From Vespula vulgaris (taxonomy: Eukaryota; Arthropoda; Insecta; Hymenoptera; Vespidae): a DNA stretch of 64,000 bases. The translations under genes were made by a program, and so were the position numbers. Location: assembly GCF_905475345.1 (NCBI RefSeq), contig NC_066587.1, forward strand, positions 1,083,070 to 1,147,069, written 5' to 3'. The notes under the pieces were generated by a model. It made no database searches. It was given only the letters and a program-made list of their open reading frames with translations, and was not told the DNA's origin. Below are positions 53,115 to 64,000 of the stretch, one piece after another. How positions within the stretch are numbered: the stretch's first letter is position 1; the number at the start of each line of letters is the position of its first letter.

Positions 53115-54422
53115 TTAACGCTGATGTATATGAGTGGTTAAATGTTTGGAAAGATAGTCGGCACGGGCGAAACATTTTCCGCACATTTCGCAATGATATG
53201 GCCGTTCGCCAGTGTGTATTCGTAAGTGCCTCGTTAGATCGCTTTTACCGCCAAAGGCACGTCCGCAAAATAGACAAACGAATGGACGTTCTCCGGTGTG
53301 TTTGCGTACGTGTAATTTTAAATTTTCTTTCGATCTTACGCACTTGCCGCAGAACGGACAGGCGAAACGTCGTTCGCGGCGATCGGCCTCGTGTCCTGTT
53401 CGTGCCAAAGTGATCATAGTAGCATCCTGTGCCTCGCCACGTTCGCCATCGTCTAGGACCGATTCGTCAGGGTCTGCGACTACGTCCATCGTCGTGGTGT
53501 TACCTGTGCCAATGTTGTGCAAGCCGATGTCACTTCCGACCACGGACGGGGATATCAAACCGGCTAGGTTGCTTCTGCAACCTGACGTCATCAACGCCGC
53601 AGTAGTAGACGTCATAGTTCTCGTAATCGTCGCGGCGGTCGTCGTGGTCGTCGTCGTCGTCGTCGTCGTCATCATCATCATACCGGACGTAGCAGTAGTC
53701 GTCGTCGTAGTCGTCTCGTTTACCAACGTATCCGTCATTTGTATCGCCTCGATCGCCTCACCTGGATTATCTTGGATACTTGCCGTCTCCGACACGCTCT
53801 CCTCCCCTCTCGCATTTTCCGAAAATATACCCCTGGACTCTTCGACGTCTCCCGGATTGGTCGTCGAGTCGCTACCAGTCTCGATTTGACTTGGCTCGCC
53901 TGTACTCGATACCTGATCGCTTCTCTCAGCAACCGGCGACGTCAAAACCGAAACGTTGTGGGTCTCGCTCGGTGCACGTTGCAATCTTTCCAACGCGTGA
54001 TTCAGTCTATGCTTCTTGAACGATTTAAGATACCTGAATTGCATACCGCATACGTCGCAAGTGAAGAGCTTGTCCGCCGGCAAACGTGCTCGATGATTCT
54101 GCTCACGGTGTTTAACGTAAGCTGAACGGTAACGATAACGTTGACCGCACTGCTCGCACGTAAACGGCTTGTCGTCGTTCGATTGACCGGCGTGTTGCAG
54201 CAAAGCGTGACGTTCGAGCAACCAGGCCGACGGGAAGGTAGCCAAACAGACTCCGCAACGTCGTGCCAAACCCGCCAAACTTGCGAAACTTCCGTGACCG
54301 ATCAACGAGGAACCACCACCTCCCGTTCCGCTTCCTCCACCGTGATGATGATGATGATGTCCGCTCGATCTTTCGACGAGTGCACCCCAACCACCCGCTT
54401 CGAGGCCCAACGCCAAAGATAC
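53115..54422 (-). CDS. C2H2 zinc-finger transcription factor, 3' terminal exon
   Basis: The exon opens at a TCGTAG|G acceptor (AG at 54424-54423) in phase 0 and runs 435 codons to TAA. There is no ATG near its start (it begins VSLALGLEAGGWG), so it must be spliced to upstream exons, none of which I see before 64 kb. Six C2H2 fingers appear in two groups of three: residues ~56-77, 89-110 and 122-142, then ~353-431 with TGERPF/TGERPY Krüppel linkers (last finger CEMCGKCFARADYLSKH). Between them lie an S/T/E-rich linker and a threonine-methionine run from (GTC)n DNA; a His6 tract lies near the start. Predicted nuclear DNA-binding protein. A shared 5' part with alternative zinc-finger 3' exons, as in insect BTB-ZF genes (lola, broad), would explain the layout, but no BTB is visible. 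Codons are GC-rich, unlike the left-hand genes. Confidence 0.85.
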   Translation of the reverse strand, partial: VSLALGLEAGGWGALVERSSGHHHHHHGGGSGTGGGGSSLIGHGSFASLAGLARRCGVCLATFPSAWLLERHALLQHAGQSNDDKPFTCEQCGQRYRYRSAYVKHREQNHRARLPADKLFTCDVCGMQFRYLKSFKKHRLNHALERLQRAPSETHNVSVLTSPVAERSDQVSSTGEPSQIETGSDSTTNPGDVEESRGIFSENARGEESVSETASIQDNPGEAIEAIQMTDTLVNETTTTTTTATSGMMMMTTTTTTTTTTTAATITRTMTSTTAALMTSGCRSNLAGLISPSVVGSDIGLHNIGTGNTTTMDVVADPDESVLDDGERGEAQDATMITLARTGHEADRRERRFACPFCGKCVRSKENLKLHVRKHTGERPFVCLFCGRAFGGKSDLTRHLRIHTGERPYHCEMCGKCFARADYLSKHLTTHIHQR

Positions 54423-54999
54423 CTACGAAAGGAACACGAGATTCTATTAATACTTGATTTGTCATACTTTTCTCTTTTCTCTTGTCTCTCTCTCTTTCTC
54501 TCTCTCTACATTTTTTGTCTTCTTTTTCGATCGACTTACCATTTTATCTTTATTCTTTTTTTCCTTTGCAAATATACATCTATATACATACACATATATA
54601 TATATATATGTATATATATAATATAATTAAACAGCTATTAGAAATTATTTCATCATTCTGATATAGCGCGATTGAAGGGGATTAGGGTAGACGAGTGGTC
54701 GGACCAAATCGATTCGTCCGGCAACACACCAAAAACAATTCAATATATTGTTAACACAAACAGTTTGCAGCTTTTATTTCACAAATTGGTAATTTACAAC
54801 TATGATATGCATTCCTTCGTCTAATAAACCGAAAAAAGATCTTTTACGTTCAAATCAACTGGCGGCATCCATAACGGTATCGAAATGCGCGAGTTTTAAT
54901 GCGATGAAGTGTTACGGACGAGTCTCCAGCGCGGTTCTATCATTTTTTTACTCTCTCTCTCTCTCTCTCTCTCCCTTTCTTTTTTGTGTATGTGTATTC

Positions 55000-55041
<42 letters not shown>

Positions 55042-55200
55042 CACTCATCCGTTCGTTCCAGGAAACGTTTTCCTTTCTTTTTTTTTTTTTTCTTTCTTTT
55101 TCTATTTGCATAAATACACGTCTCTCTCTCTCCCTCTCTGTTTCTGTGTGTATATGTGTCTCTACTTTTTCCTTCATTAGCCTTGCTTCTTTAACACTCT

Positions 55201-55239
<39 letters not shown>

Positions 55240-55385
55240 TCACTAACAGTGTGAAATCGAAGTACGAAATCGTAGCACGTCGTCGAATCTCGTTGTTTGA
55301 GAGGATTACTGGAAAGAAAGAAAAAAAAAATATATGAAAAAGAAAAAAGAAAAAAATATAGAGCGAGAGAAAGAGATATAATATA

Positions 55386-55389
<4 letters not shown>

Positions 55390-55434
<45 letters not shown>
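55390..55434. repeat. (CT)n microsatellite
   Basis: Near-pure CT, next to (CA)n at about 55215-55240. Confidence 0.9.
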
Positions 55435-55436
<2 letters not shown>

Positions 55437-55639
55437 TGTGGCCGACAACGTGCATCGATTTCGAATTACATTACTATACTTTTCTTTTTTACTTTGCGAA
55501 CACGTTGATTTTTCCCTTTAATCTTTCTCTCTCTCTTTCTCTCTTTCTCTTTCTATCATTCACATGCTTAAACACACATACACACACGCACAAATGCATA
55601 CAAACACACGTACGTACGCACGCATGCGCACGTATACTT

Positions 55640-55672
<33 letters not shown>

Positions 55673-55921
55673 CTCTCTCACTCTCACTCTTTCTTTTTAT
55701 CGGACGATAAACGATGGGATATTGCGATACAAACGAGTTAAAACACGCCAACAAGACGCATAAGCTTTTTGGAGCACCATGATTTTCAATATCTTCCTTT
55801 CGCGTTCATCCCCTTCGCGTGTACGACGAGAATGTAAAAGAGAGATAATTTACATACGAAAAATGATCGATCGATCATTCTCTCTCTCTTTCTCTTTCTG
55901 TATCTATCTATCTATCTATCG

Positions 55922-55967
<46 letters not shown>

Positions 55968-56520
55968 CTTTTATCTTGAAACGTAAACGAACGGATCGAC
56001 GTTAATCGATTATTCCTTCGATCGTTCTCGAACGAGCGAGACAAATCTTGTTGTTACGCACGCACACATATAACCATGCATATATATATATATATACATC
56101 GTTTATACAAAAAATTCGTGAGCGTTGTTAGAAACTAATTTCTTTGATAACAATCCTTTTTACTAGCGCGTAATCTTGATCCTTCTTTTTTTCCTTTTCT
56201 TTTCCTTTCTTTTCTTCTTTCCTTTTTTTTATTCGAAGGAAACGGTAAAATTAGAATGAATTACGAGAATGAATTACGAAGAGAGGCGGCTTGCTTCGGA
56301 AACGTGAAAGACACGCGCGTTTACGCACAGTGAAAAAAAGAGTGACAGAGAGGAAGAGAGAGAGAGAGAGTATGACATAAATGTAAAGACATAGAGAGGG
56401 GGGGAGAGAAAGAGAGAGAGAGAGAGAGGATAAACTCGCGTTATACGTAAGTACTTCGGTGTTTACCGATACTTTACACTCTTGACTAAGATCGCGGCTC
56501 GATAACTCTCTCGTGTCGAT

Positions 56521-56631
56521 ACATACATACATACATACATATATACATAAATACATACGTACGTACGTACGTATGTACGTACATACATACATACATAGAT
56601 ACATATATACATAAATACATACGTACGTACG
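56521..56631. repeat. (ACAT)n/(ACGT)n compound array
   Basis: ACAT units interspersed with ACGTACGTACGT blocks, twice over; the block pattern is itself repeated (about 56540-56570 and 56600-56630). Confidence 0.85.
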
Positions 56632-56719
56632 TGTTATATCGCGACCTGTACTATCTAAGATCAGCAAGGTCGTGCACAAAACGACGAGAGAGAGAGAGAG
56701 AAAGAGAGAAAGAGTGAAA

Positions 56720-56726
<7 letters not shown>

Positions 56727-56766
<40 letters not shown>
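56727..56766. repeat. (GA)n microsatellite
   Basis: About 40 bp of GA; one of the minority of purine runs on the + strand. Confidence 0.9.
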
Positions 56767-56768
<2 letters not shown>

Positions 56769-57052
56769 GATTATGTAGAACGCGATATGCAGAAAAATCA
56801 GCGTGTGCGTTTTCGTTCTCGCGAAACGAGGAAGAGCCCAAAAAAATCTTTCCAATTACGAGCCTCCCTCTTTTTTCGTTTTTTCTCTTTTTCTTTCTTT
56901 CTTCTTAGTTTTTTTATTTTTTTATTTTTTATTATTCTAATCGGTATAAAATCCGTTTTCGTAACGCGTGTGTTATCATTTAATTACGAATGTATGTAAG
57001 TAGTGCGTACGTACTTACATACGTGTCGTTTTTAAAAGCTCGTCGACATACG

Positions 57053-57092
<40 letters not shown>

Positions 57093-57278
57093 CTCTCTTT
57101 CTCTTTTTATATTCCAAGTTTAAAAGTTCCGACAGATTGAATCGTCTACTAACGAATTTTTATTAAAAGATCGTCGTTACCAAGCAGAGCGCGAGGCTAA
57201 TTATTATCAAACGACGATTTCAACGTTTTCTTTTTCTTTTTTCTTTTTTTAATTTTGTCTTTAAACGACGACCTCTCT

Positions 57279-57310
<32 letters not shown>

Positions 57311-58004
57311 ATCAGTCTGTCTGTCTGTCTCTCTCTTTCTCTTTTTCTCCGATTTTCTGACGAGAAGTGGTGTGCGATTTTTTTTTCCGGTCGCTTTTTT
57401 TTATTCCCCCTCCCCTTTCCTCTTTTTTTCCTTTACTCTTGAAACATACGCACGTGTCAATAATAACCGCGCTTATCAATCAACGGATATCCCTCTCGAT
57501 GTCGACAACGAGCACGGTGTGAACTCAGCAGCCCCTCGGTTGCCCCATGAAAATCTCGAAATCGTTGATGGATTTAACGCGCACGCCTTTCACATATCCG
57601 TCACCGATATTTCTCGCGGTGTCTGCACACGTAACGTGTAGATGAATATTTTCGTTATCGTTGGTACAACTAAGAATCGTTGGACACGTTGAAAAATCAC
57701 GTTTTCGAAGCACCGCCATATATATATATGTGTGTGTGTGTGTGTATATATATATATGTACATATATATACACATACATGTAAATAGACAGATTGATATT
57801 CGTCGTTTCCTTCGAATTAAATCGCGAGAATTCTCGATCGTGTCTCGATCGATCGATCGAATGGATATAATCGATATAACACGTACCGCATATACATATA
57901 ATTGTTTTCTTATCGTTTACTTTTCTTCTTCCTTGTTCTTTTTCATTTTCTATGTTTCCTTTTCATTTTCGTTTTCCGTTTTTTCCGTTTGTTGCTTTCT
58001 TCTA

Positions 58005-58048
<44 letters not shown>

Positions 58049-58798
58049 TTCTTTCTTTCTTTCTTTCTTCTCACATAGATACATACTCTCGATATGCCTT
58101 CGTCGTCGGTTGGTGAATTATTAATAGATCGAAACGTTGCAACTCGTATGGCTAATATAAACGGGCATTTCTTTGCATTTTGTAAAGATATCATCATATA
58201 TCATTCGAAGAGAAGAGGTCTTTATCATCATCTTTAGCATAGTAAATAGAAGTAAGTATAAGTAATTAAGTGATTAAGTAATTAAGTAATTAAGTAATTA
58301 AGTATATCCAGGCGTACGATTACCAGCAAACAAACGCGCCGGTCTTCTCTGTTTAATAATAAATATACAATATATAATAATTAATAATTATTCCGGATAA
58401 AAGCAAATCTATAAGAACTGGTTGGCACAAAACTAAACGTGTTTGTTAGTTTATCCATTCATTTGTCGCGGGGGGGTGTCCCGCATTATGCGTGTGTGAA
58501 TCGTTTACGAGTATGAAAAATATTCCGTTGTTTGTGGTAATACCGTTTAAAAAAGTTATTGCATCTGGGTAACCTATGTCGTATAGGTACGTCTCTCTTT
58601 TTAAATCGTATATTGTACAAATATTGTTGTAAGTCGGTACAAACGTTACTTGTGTAGAAAACATAACAATTCGTAGGTTCGTTCCTTCCCGTTATCTCTT
58701 CTTCACTTATTATTTTATCTTATTTTCTCACTTGTCTTTTTCTATCACTAGCTCTCTCTCTCTCTCTCTCTTTCTTTCTCTCTCTCTTTCTCTCTTTC

Positions 58799-58839
<41 letters not shown>

Positions 58840-58845
58840 TTCCCA

Positions 58846-58890
<45 letters not shown>

Positions 58891-59214
58891 CTTCTCTCAT
58901 ATATCGTTACGGAAAGCTTAGTTAAAACGTTATACAATCTGTTTTAAATCTACTATGCGAGATATTCCGATGTCTACCGGGTGGCTCTTGAAAAACTATT
59001 GAACACTGTCATCCTATATACGTGTCCGTGTAAGTATACGTATGTATGTATTTATGTATGCAAGTATGCATGTATGTATGTATTTACGTGTCTGTGAATA
59101 TGTCTCTCTAGCGCGCTTACATGTTTTATTTATAATTAATATGTATAAATCGTCTCGTCTATGTATACGCGCTTATTTATATATGTAGGTAGTATATTGC
59201 GTGTCTTTTTCTTT

Positions 59215-59257
59215 TTCTTCTTCTTCTTCTTCTTCTTCTTCTTCTTCTTCTTCTTCT
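59215..59257. repeat. (TTC)n microsatellite
   Basis: About 14 TTC units. Confidence 0.9.
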
Positions 59258-59428
59258 CGATTCGGGGATTCGGCTTGATACGTACATATTTCGAAATGAA
59301 ACGCGACGATGAAAACGAGCGAACGCACGTACTTTATATCGTGGGAGGATTTTTTTTCCCTTCCTATATATCTGTCTCTCTTTCTCTTTACGTAGTTCTG
59401 TCTTTCTTGTCTTTCTTGTCTTGTCTTG

Positions 59429-59464
<36 letters not shown>

Positions 59465-60329
59465 TTTACCTTTCATTTTTATTTATTTTTTTTTCTTTCC
59501 CATCACGACCTGCTTACTAAGTATACCTCGAAAGCAGACTCTCGCAAAAATTTCTTGCGACGCGAAACGTAAGTTCGTTCGTAGAAACGTAAAGGCAAGC
59601 AAGATTCTCGGTACTCTTACCTGTCAGATTTTTATTAGTTTCTCAACGCTAACGATGATTCATTTCTGTCGTTTCAATTTTAAAGATTTAATTAACCGAA
59701 CGAAATCGAAATCGAGTTGGATATAGTTACATAGAGGGGTTGATCAATCTCCAAAAAATTCGATAGTTCGTTTCCTTCTTTTTTCTTTTTTCAACTTTGA
59801 TCGTATTGAAATTATTTTTAATTGTATCGAACTTTATTAGAAATTTGTGGGGGTTTAAACCTTTTCGAACGAGTTTAAAAAAGAGAAAAAAAAATTACAC
59901 GCGCGTTCAGATAATCGGCCATAATTATTAGACCGATACGCGAATATTTTGTCCCTTTTTTTTTTCTTCCTCATGAAATTAACAAAATATATATATATAT
60001 ATACGATCGAGATAACGTTGATCGATAATTTTTCCAAAACGATGCGTCCGAGATACAAATTTTGTTTCTTTTCCGATTTATCCGATAACTATCGAAGAGA
60101 CGATCCTACAGATGTAACTATTTCATTTTCTTTCTATTATAACATTAACGTTAGAACACGCGGATTAATCGAGATAACGTTAATCGATAATAATTTTTCG
60201 ATAAAAAATATTTTAACAAAAACATATTAATTATATTTCCGATATATCCAATACATTTTCTCGACGTCTTGTCAAGCGGATCGTCTCGAAATCTCATTTT
60301 CCAAGTATAATCATTCCAACATACATATA

Positions 60330-60349
60330 CATATACATACATACATACA

Positions 60350-60377
<28 letters not shown>
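60330..60377. repeat. (ACAT)n microsatellite
   Basis: About 12 units; another block follows at 60450-60480. Confidence 0.9.
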
Positions 60378-60380
<3 letters not shown>

Positions 60381-60764
60381 GTATGTACGTGTATACGTAC
60401 ATACATGTGTACGTGTTTACGTCCATACATATATATATATGTACATACACATACATACATACATACATACATACATACATAAGAGAAACAAGGGGATGGT
60501 CGCGATTCGAAGAGAAGCGAGAGATGCCCTTGCCGCACGATGTAACGTTTGAAACTTTTTCTCATAGCGTAAGCTTACACGTATACGAATGAACGTAGTA
60601 CATAGTTGATAACGCGTAGACACGACACACGTGGCCGCACCTTGCAACAAGGGTTGGTTGGTGGGTGTCGAGTGCTTTGGAATGAGAAGAGTAAGAGCGA
60701 GCGACCGAGAGAAAGCAAGAGAGAAAGAGAGAAAGAGAGAAAGATAGAAAGAGAGAGACGAAGA

Positions 60765-60823
60765 CAGAGATATAGTTATAGATATAGATATAGAGATAGA
60801 GATAGAGATAGAGATAGAGATAG
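60765..60823. repeat. (GATATA/GAGATA)n hexanucleotide repeat
   Basis: About ten six-base units that change from GATATA-like to GAGATA. Confidence 0.85.
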
Positions 60824-61390
60824 AGAGAAGGGTGGTTAAAGCCGCGTAGAATGCGAACGAGCGTTGGTTAGAGTGAGACAGACAAAGAGAACCAGAGAGA
60901 CAGACAGAGATAGACAGACAGACAGACAGAGAGAGAGAGAGAGAGAGATACCGTGATCTCGTGGGTCGCCCTTATTGGCGGAATTCCCGCGGAAGAGATC
61001 CCATTAATAACAGGGCGACAAGCAGGCACGTAGCCAGCGCGAAAAGAGGGATGGCCTTTCTTTCTCTTTCTCTCTCCCTCCCTTTCTCTCTTTCTCTTTC
61101 TCTCTCACATGTTTTCTCTGTGTTTCGCGAGTTCGTATGCAAAGCATATGTGTCCTACGTTGTGGTTTATATACGTTCTTGTATATGCTCTTGAATGTCC
61201 TTAGGGAGAAAAGCACGTTGCTCGAATTACGAATGACGAAAAGGTTTCACTCATTTTCTCTCTCTCTCTCTCTTTCTTTCTATGTGTATGTATGTATGTA
61301 TGTATATATATATATATATATCTGTCTTTCTCGCTCTCTCCGTTTCTTTCTCCCTTTCTCTTCCCCTATTTTTCTTTCTCTTTTTATCTT

Positions 61391-61427
61391 TCTTCTTCTT
61401 CTTCTTCTTCTTCTTCTTCTTCTTCTT
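61391..61427. repeat. (TTC)n microsatellite
   Basis: About 12 TTC units. Confidence 0.9.
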
Positions 61428-61470
61428 CCCTTTTTCTTTTCTCTTTTTATTTCCTTCTTTCTTTTTTTCT

Positions 61471-61501
<31 letters not shown>

Positions 61502-62444
61502 TTGTTTTTCTTTTTTTTCTCTTTTTTCTTTTCTTTTTTTTTTTTTATAACGTACCAACAAGATTATCGGAATCGATTTTAGAGATTGCAGATGATAAAT
61601 AATGTCGACTATTGTTTTTTTTTTTTTTTCTTACGATTCTTTTTTATAATCGAGCGAGTTCGAAGTAAAGACAGATAGCGATAATGGTCTAACTCATTCT
61701 TCCTTTCTTTTTCTATTTCTTTTTCTATTTCTCTTTTCTTTTTTTTTTTTTTTTTAATCTCTCTACCTTCTTCTTCGTCGCACCGAATAAGATCGAAATT
61801 GGAATTACAAACGTAGATCGTATAATCGTAGAAAATATTCTATAAAATAAATATCCGTATTTGTTCTATAATTTTTGTGATATTGTGTTTGAGATAAAGA
61901 GAGGAGATAAAGAAGACAAAGAGAGAAGATTTATTCGTTTCCTTTCTTTCTCTTTCTCTCTCCTTTTTCTATCTTTTCCTATCTTTCTTTTCTTTCTTTC
62001 ATATAATCTTTCTAAGAAATCAAAATTGAACTCGATTTAGATGATAAATGATCATTAGACGATTTTACGTATCCGACTGTTATTTATATCGATTGCGTCA
62101 GTATATTAAATAAATTTCTAGCATTATTTAAAAAAAAAAAAAAAAAAAAAACATCAGTAAGCAATCTATAAATATCGCGAGTCAGACCTTACTATCCTTT
62201 TTTTTCTGTTTCGTTTAGTTTTTTATTTTTTTTATTTTTTTTTTTCTATACCGATCAAAATACTAATATATTACGTAAATACGTGTATCGAATAATGACA
62301 AATTTACTTAACAAAAAATCTATACATACTTAACATTGCTCATTAGAAATATTTGACGCGAACAAATATCTGATACGAATCATCATCATCATCATCATCA
62401 TCATTATTATTCGTCTTTCTAATTTTTATTCTTCAATCGTTTTC

Positions 62445-62690
62445 AATAATAATTAACAATAATTTCATAATAATAATAATTCAATAATAATTAAAGATCA
62501 ATAATAATAAAGATTCCAAAGAAAATAATAATTAACAATAACTTCATAATAATAATAATAATTCAATAGTAATAATTAAAGATTAATAATAATAAAGATT
62601 CCAAAGAAAATCATAATTAACAATAATTTCACAATAATAATTTTTAATAATAATTAAAGATCAATAATAATAAAGATTTCGAAGAAAAGA
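62445..62690. repeat. Minisatellite, three copies of a ~80-bp unit
   Basis: Each copy contains AATAATTAACAATAA, then TTCA(T/C)AATAATAAT, then ATTAAAGATCAATAATAATA and AAGATTCCAAAGAAAA. Copies start near 62447, 62526 and 62612. A/T-rich, with no open frame. Confidence 0.85.
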
Positions 62691-62738
62691 TAGAAAAAGA
62701 CATATAAATATATATATATATATAAATACACACACAAA

Positions 62739-62780
<42 letters not shown>
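62739..62780. repeat. (GAAA)n microsatellite
   Basis: About ten GAAA units. Confidence 0.9.
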
Positions 62781-62788
<8 letters not shown>

Positions 62789-62790
62789 AA

Positions 62791-62937
62791 GAGGTAAAGG
62801 CGTGTCACCCGGTGACCCGATCCCTCTCACGGGCGCCTTACCCTAAACTGGGCTAGTGGTGGCATCCACGTCTTTGTAAGGGAGCGTCGAGTGGAGGGTG
62901 AGCGCGAGTGCGAGAAAGTAGGCGTAGGCCTAGGTAA

Positions 62938-62997
<60 letters not shown>

Positions 62998-63163
62998 TGG
63001 TTCGTTCGCTCACTCGCTCTTAGGGAATTCTGGTGGCGCGCGAACGCGCGCACACCAGTGCACGTGGTGTGTGCTGTGTCGGTGCACACGCGTAGGCGTG
63101 CCTCTTCGAAGTGCGCAGGTAGGCGTGACTTGGGGCGGTGCCAGGTGAATACACCCCTGACCT

Positions 63164-63212
<49 letters not shown>

Positions 63213-63250
63213 CTATCCAACACTCGCGGTTACCACGACTACTTTTGCGA
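62791..63250. other. GC-rich unique island, possible non-coding exon or promoter
   Basis: Unusually GC-rich for the window. It contains the near-palindrome GTCACCCGGTGAC (62804-62816), a (CT)n run (62941-62987) and a strong hairpin (63030-63058). Possible splice donors occur (minus TTTAGG|GTAAGG near 62832; plus CCAG|GTGAAT near 63142). It could be a first exon or CpG-rich promoter of the zinc-finger gene; no coding frame identifies it. Confidence 0.3.
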
Positions 63251-64000
63251 TTCTATCAAAAAATTGCCGGTGAATTTAAATCGACGATTACCATAAGATT
63301 TTTTTTATCTGTCATTCTCTATCCCTATCTTCATCTTCGTCTTTGTCTTTTTACTTTTTGTTTTTAACAACTAATTTTGTACGAACGTAAATATCAATGA
63401 TACCTCGTATGTATCGTATGTATAGTACGTATGTATATACGTGTTATTCGCGACGAGTACGCTTTTACGATTAGAAAATTCCCTAGTTGATATCTTCTAT
63501 GTTCGATCGTATAAATTTTGCTAAATAATTATATACATATATATACATACACACAGACACACACACATACACATATACACACGCACATATATATATGTAT
63601 GTATATATATATATTTTTTTTTTCTTTTTCCTTATTCTTCTTCTTTTTATTAAGAGTCCCCTTTCGAGTATATCGACTATCATTTTAATTAGCGATAAAT
63701 TTGTTAATTATCGTACAATCCTTCCACGAATCGAGTAAGTAAGTAAGTGCGTTTTAGTTTATTCGAAAGAGAAAGAAAGTGACACGAACTTAAGAAGAAT
63801 TTGTTTGTGTAAAAAGCACGCTCGTTATCTTGTTAGAGAATTTGTTATATAATTCGAACGCGTCGTCTCTCATTGTCACGTTGCAGCGATGATCATCGCT
63901 ATATTTTTCTCTCTTTCTTTCTTTCTTTCTTTTTTTTTATCTATCTATCTCTCTCTTTCTCTCTATCTCTTTCTTTTCCTCGCTATCTTCTTTCTCTCCG
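63251..64000. other. Non-coding, repeat-rich
   Basis: AT-rich unique sequence with a CA/AT tract (63535-63615) and CT/CTTT repeats at the right edge. No gene is seen. Confidence 0.6.

Larger units (their letters stand above)
54425..62440. other. Repeat-rich non-coding region, probable intron of the zinc-finger gene
   Basis: Dense (CT)n, (GA)n, (ACAT)n, (TTC)n and (CA)n arrays with unique islands at about 54660-54930, 57470-57715, 58380-58680, 59480-59960 and 60960-61055. I find no exon I can defend. Frames open in these islands (for example minus 58446-58664) match no family I know. Confidence 0.6.

Noticed and set aside
53212..53889. 225-codon + strand frame over the zinc-finger exon
   Set aside because: Antisense shadow. 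The minus strand carries six intact C2H2 fingers with proper linkers.
58446..58664. 72-codon minus frame
   Set aside because: Non-repetitive, but it has no recognised family, splice context or start context. Left as unassigned.
60009..60195. Two similar ~28-bp stretches (GATAACGTTRATCGATAA)
   Set aside because: Only two copies, short and AT-rich; too weak to call an element.
1..64000. tRNA and rRNA genes
   Set aside because: I looked for B-box (GGTTCGA-like) motifs paired with cloverleaf arms and for conserved rRNA blocks. None was convincing. A tRNAscan-SE and Infernal run would settle it.

Overview
The window is nuclear DNA of an insect. The supported genes are split by short GT-AG introns, coding DNA in the left half is AT-rich, and the protein set is animal and arthropod in character: a LIM-RA-SARAH RASSF protein, an effector caspase with a QACQG active site, NPAT/Mxc, ARL13 and a TyrRS carrying an EMAP-II tail. 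The coexistence of very AT-rich and locally GC-rich blocks would suit Hymenoptera, but I cannot fix the order from sequence alone.

Layout. Positions 1-31,320 are gene-dense. In order they hold: the 5' part of an unrecognised gene (-, 96-556); an unrecognised secreted protein (-, 1681-3612); cytosolic tyrosyl-tRNA synthetase (+, 6029-8103); a rhodopsin-class GPCR (-, 8305-9870), tail to tail with TyrRS; a 304-bp tandem array (11127-12431) and a fold-back element (12945-13143); an ARL13-type ciliary GTPase (+, 13861-15822); an effector caspase (-, 16726-18020); a 2174-residue LisH protein that I read as NPAT/Mxc (-, 19161-26757); a PET100-like cytochrome oxidase assembly factor (+, 27582-27830), head to head with NPAT; and a RASSF homologue (+, 28566-31317).

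From 31.3 kb onward the sequence is dominated by microsatellites: (CT)n, (AT)n, (TTA)n, (ATC)n, (ACAT)n, (TTTC)n. The only clear coding sequence here is one GC-rich exon of a C2H2 zinc-finger gene (-, 53115-54422). It has no start codon of its own, so it is probably a terminal exon of a gene whose 5' end lies beyond 64 kb. Long runs are mostly pyrimidine on the + strand. Short islands of unique sequence sit among the repeats; one (46464-46535) folds on paper into a precursor-microRNA-like hairpin, and another (63030-63058) forms a 13-bp GC hairpin.

The genes do not form one pathway. They are ordinary cellular genes packed closely together: translation, GPCR signalling, cilia, apoptosis, histone-locus control, respiratory chain assembly and Hippo/Ras signalling. 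I found no convincing new multi-gene system. The items most worth a second look are the candidate hairpin RNA, the tandem array, the overlapping bidirectional poly(A) signal between TyrRS and the GPCR, the GC-AG intron in NPAT, and the strand-asymmetric repeat domain around the zinc-finger exon. All exon boundaries were read by eye from splice consensus and reading-frame continuity.
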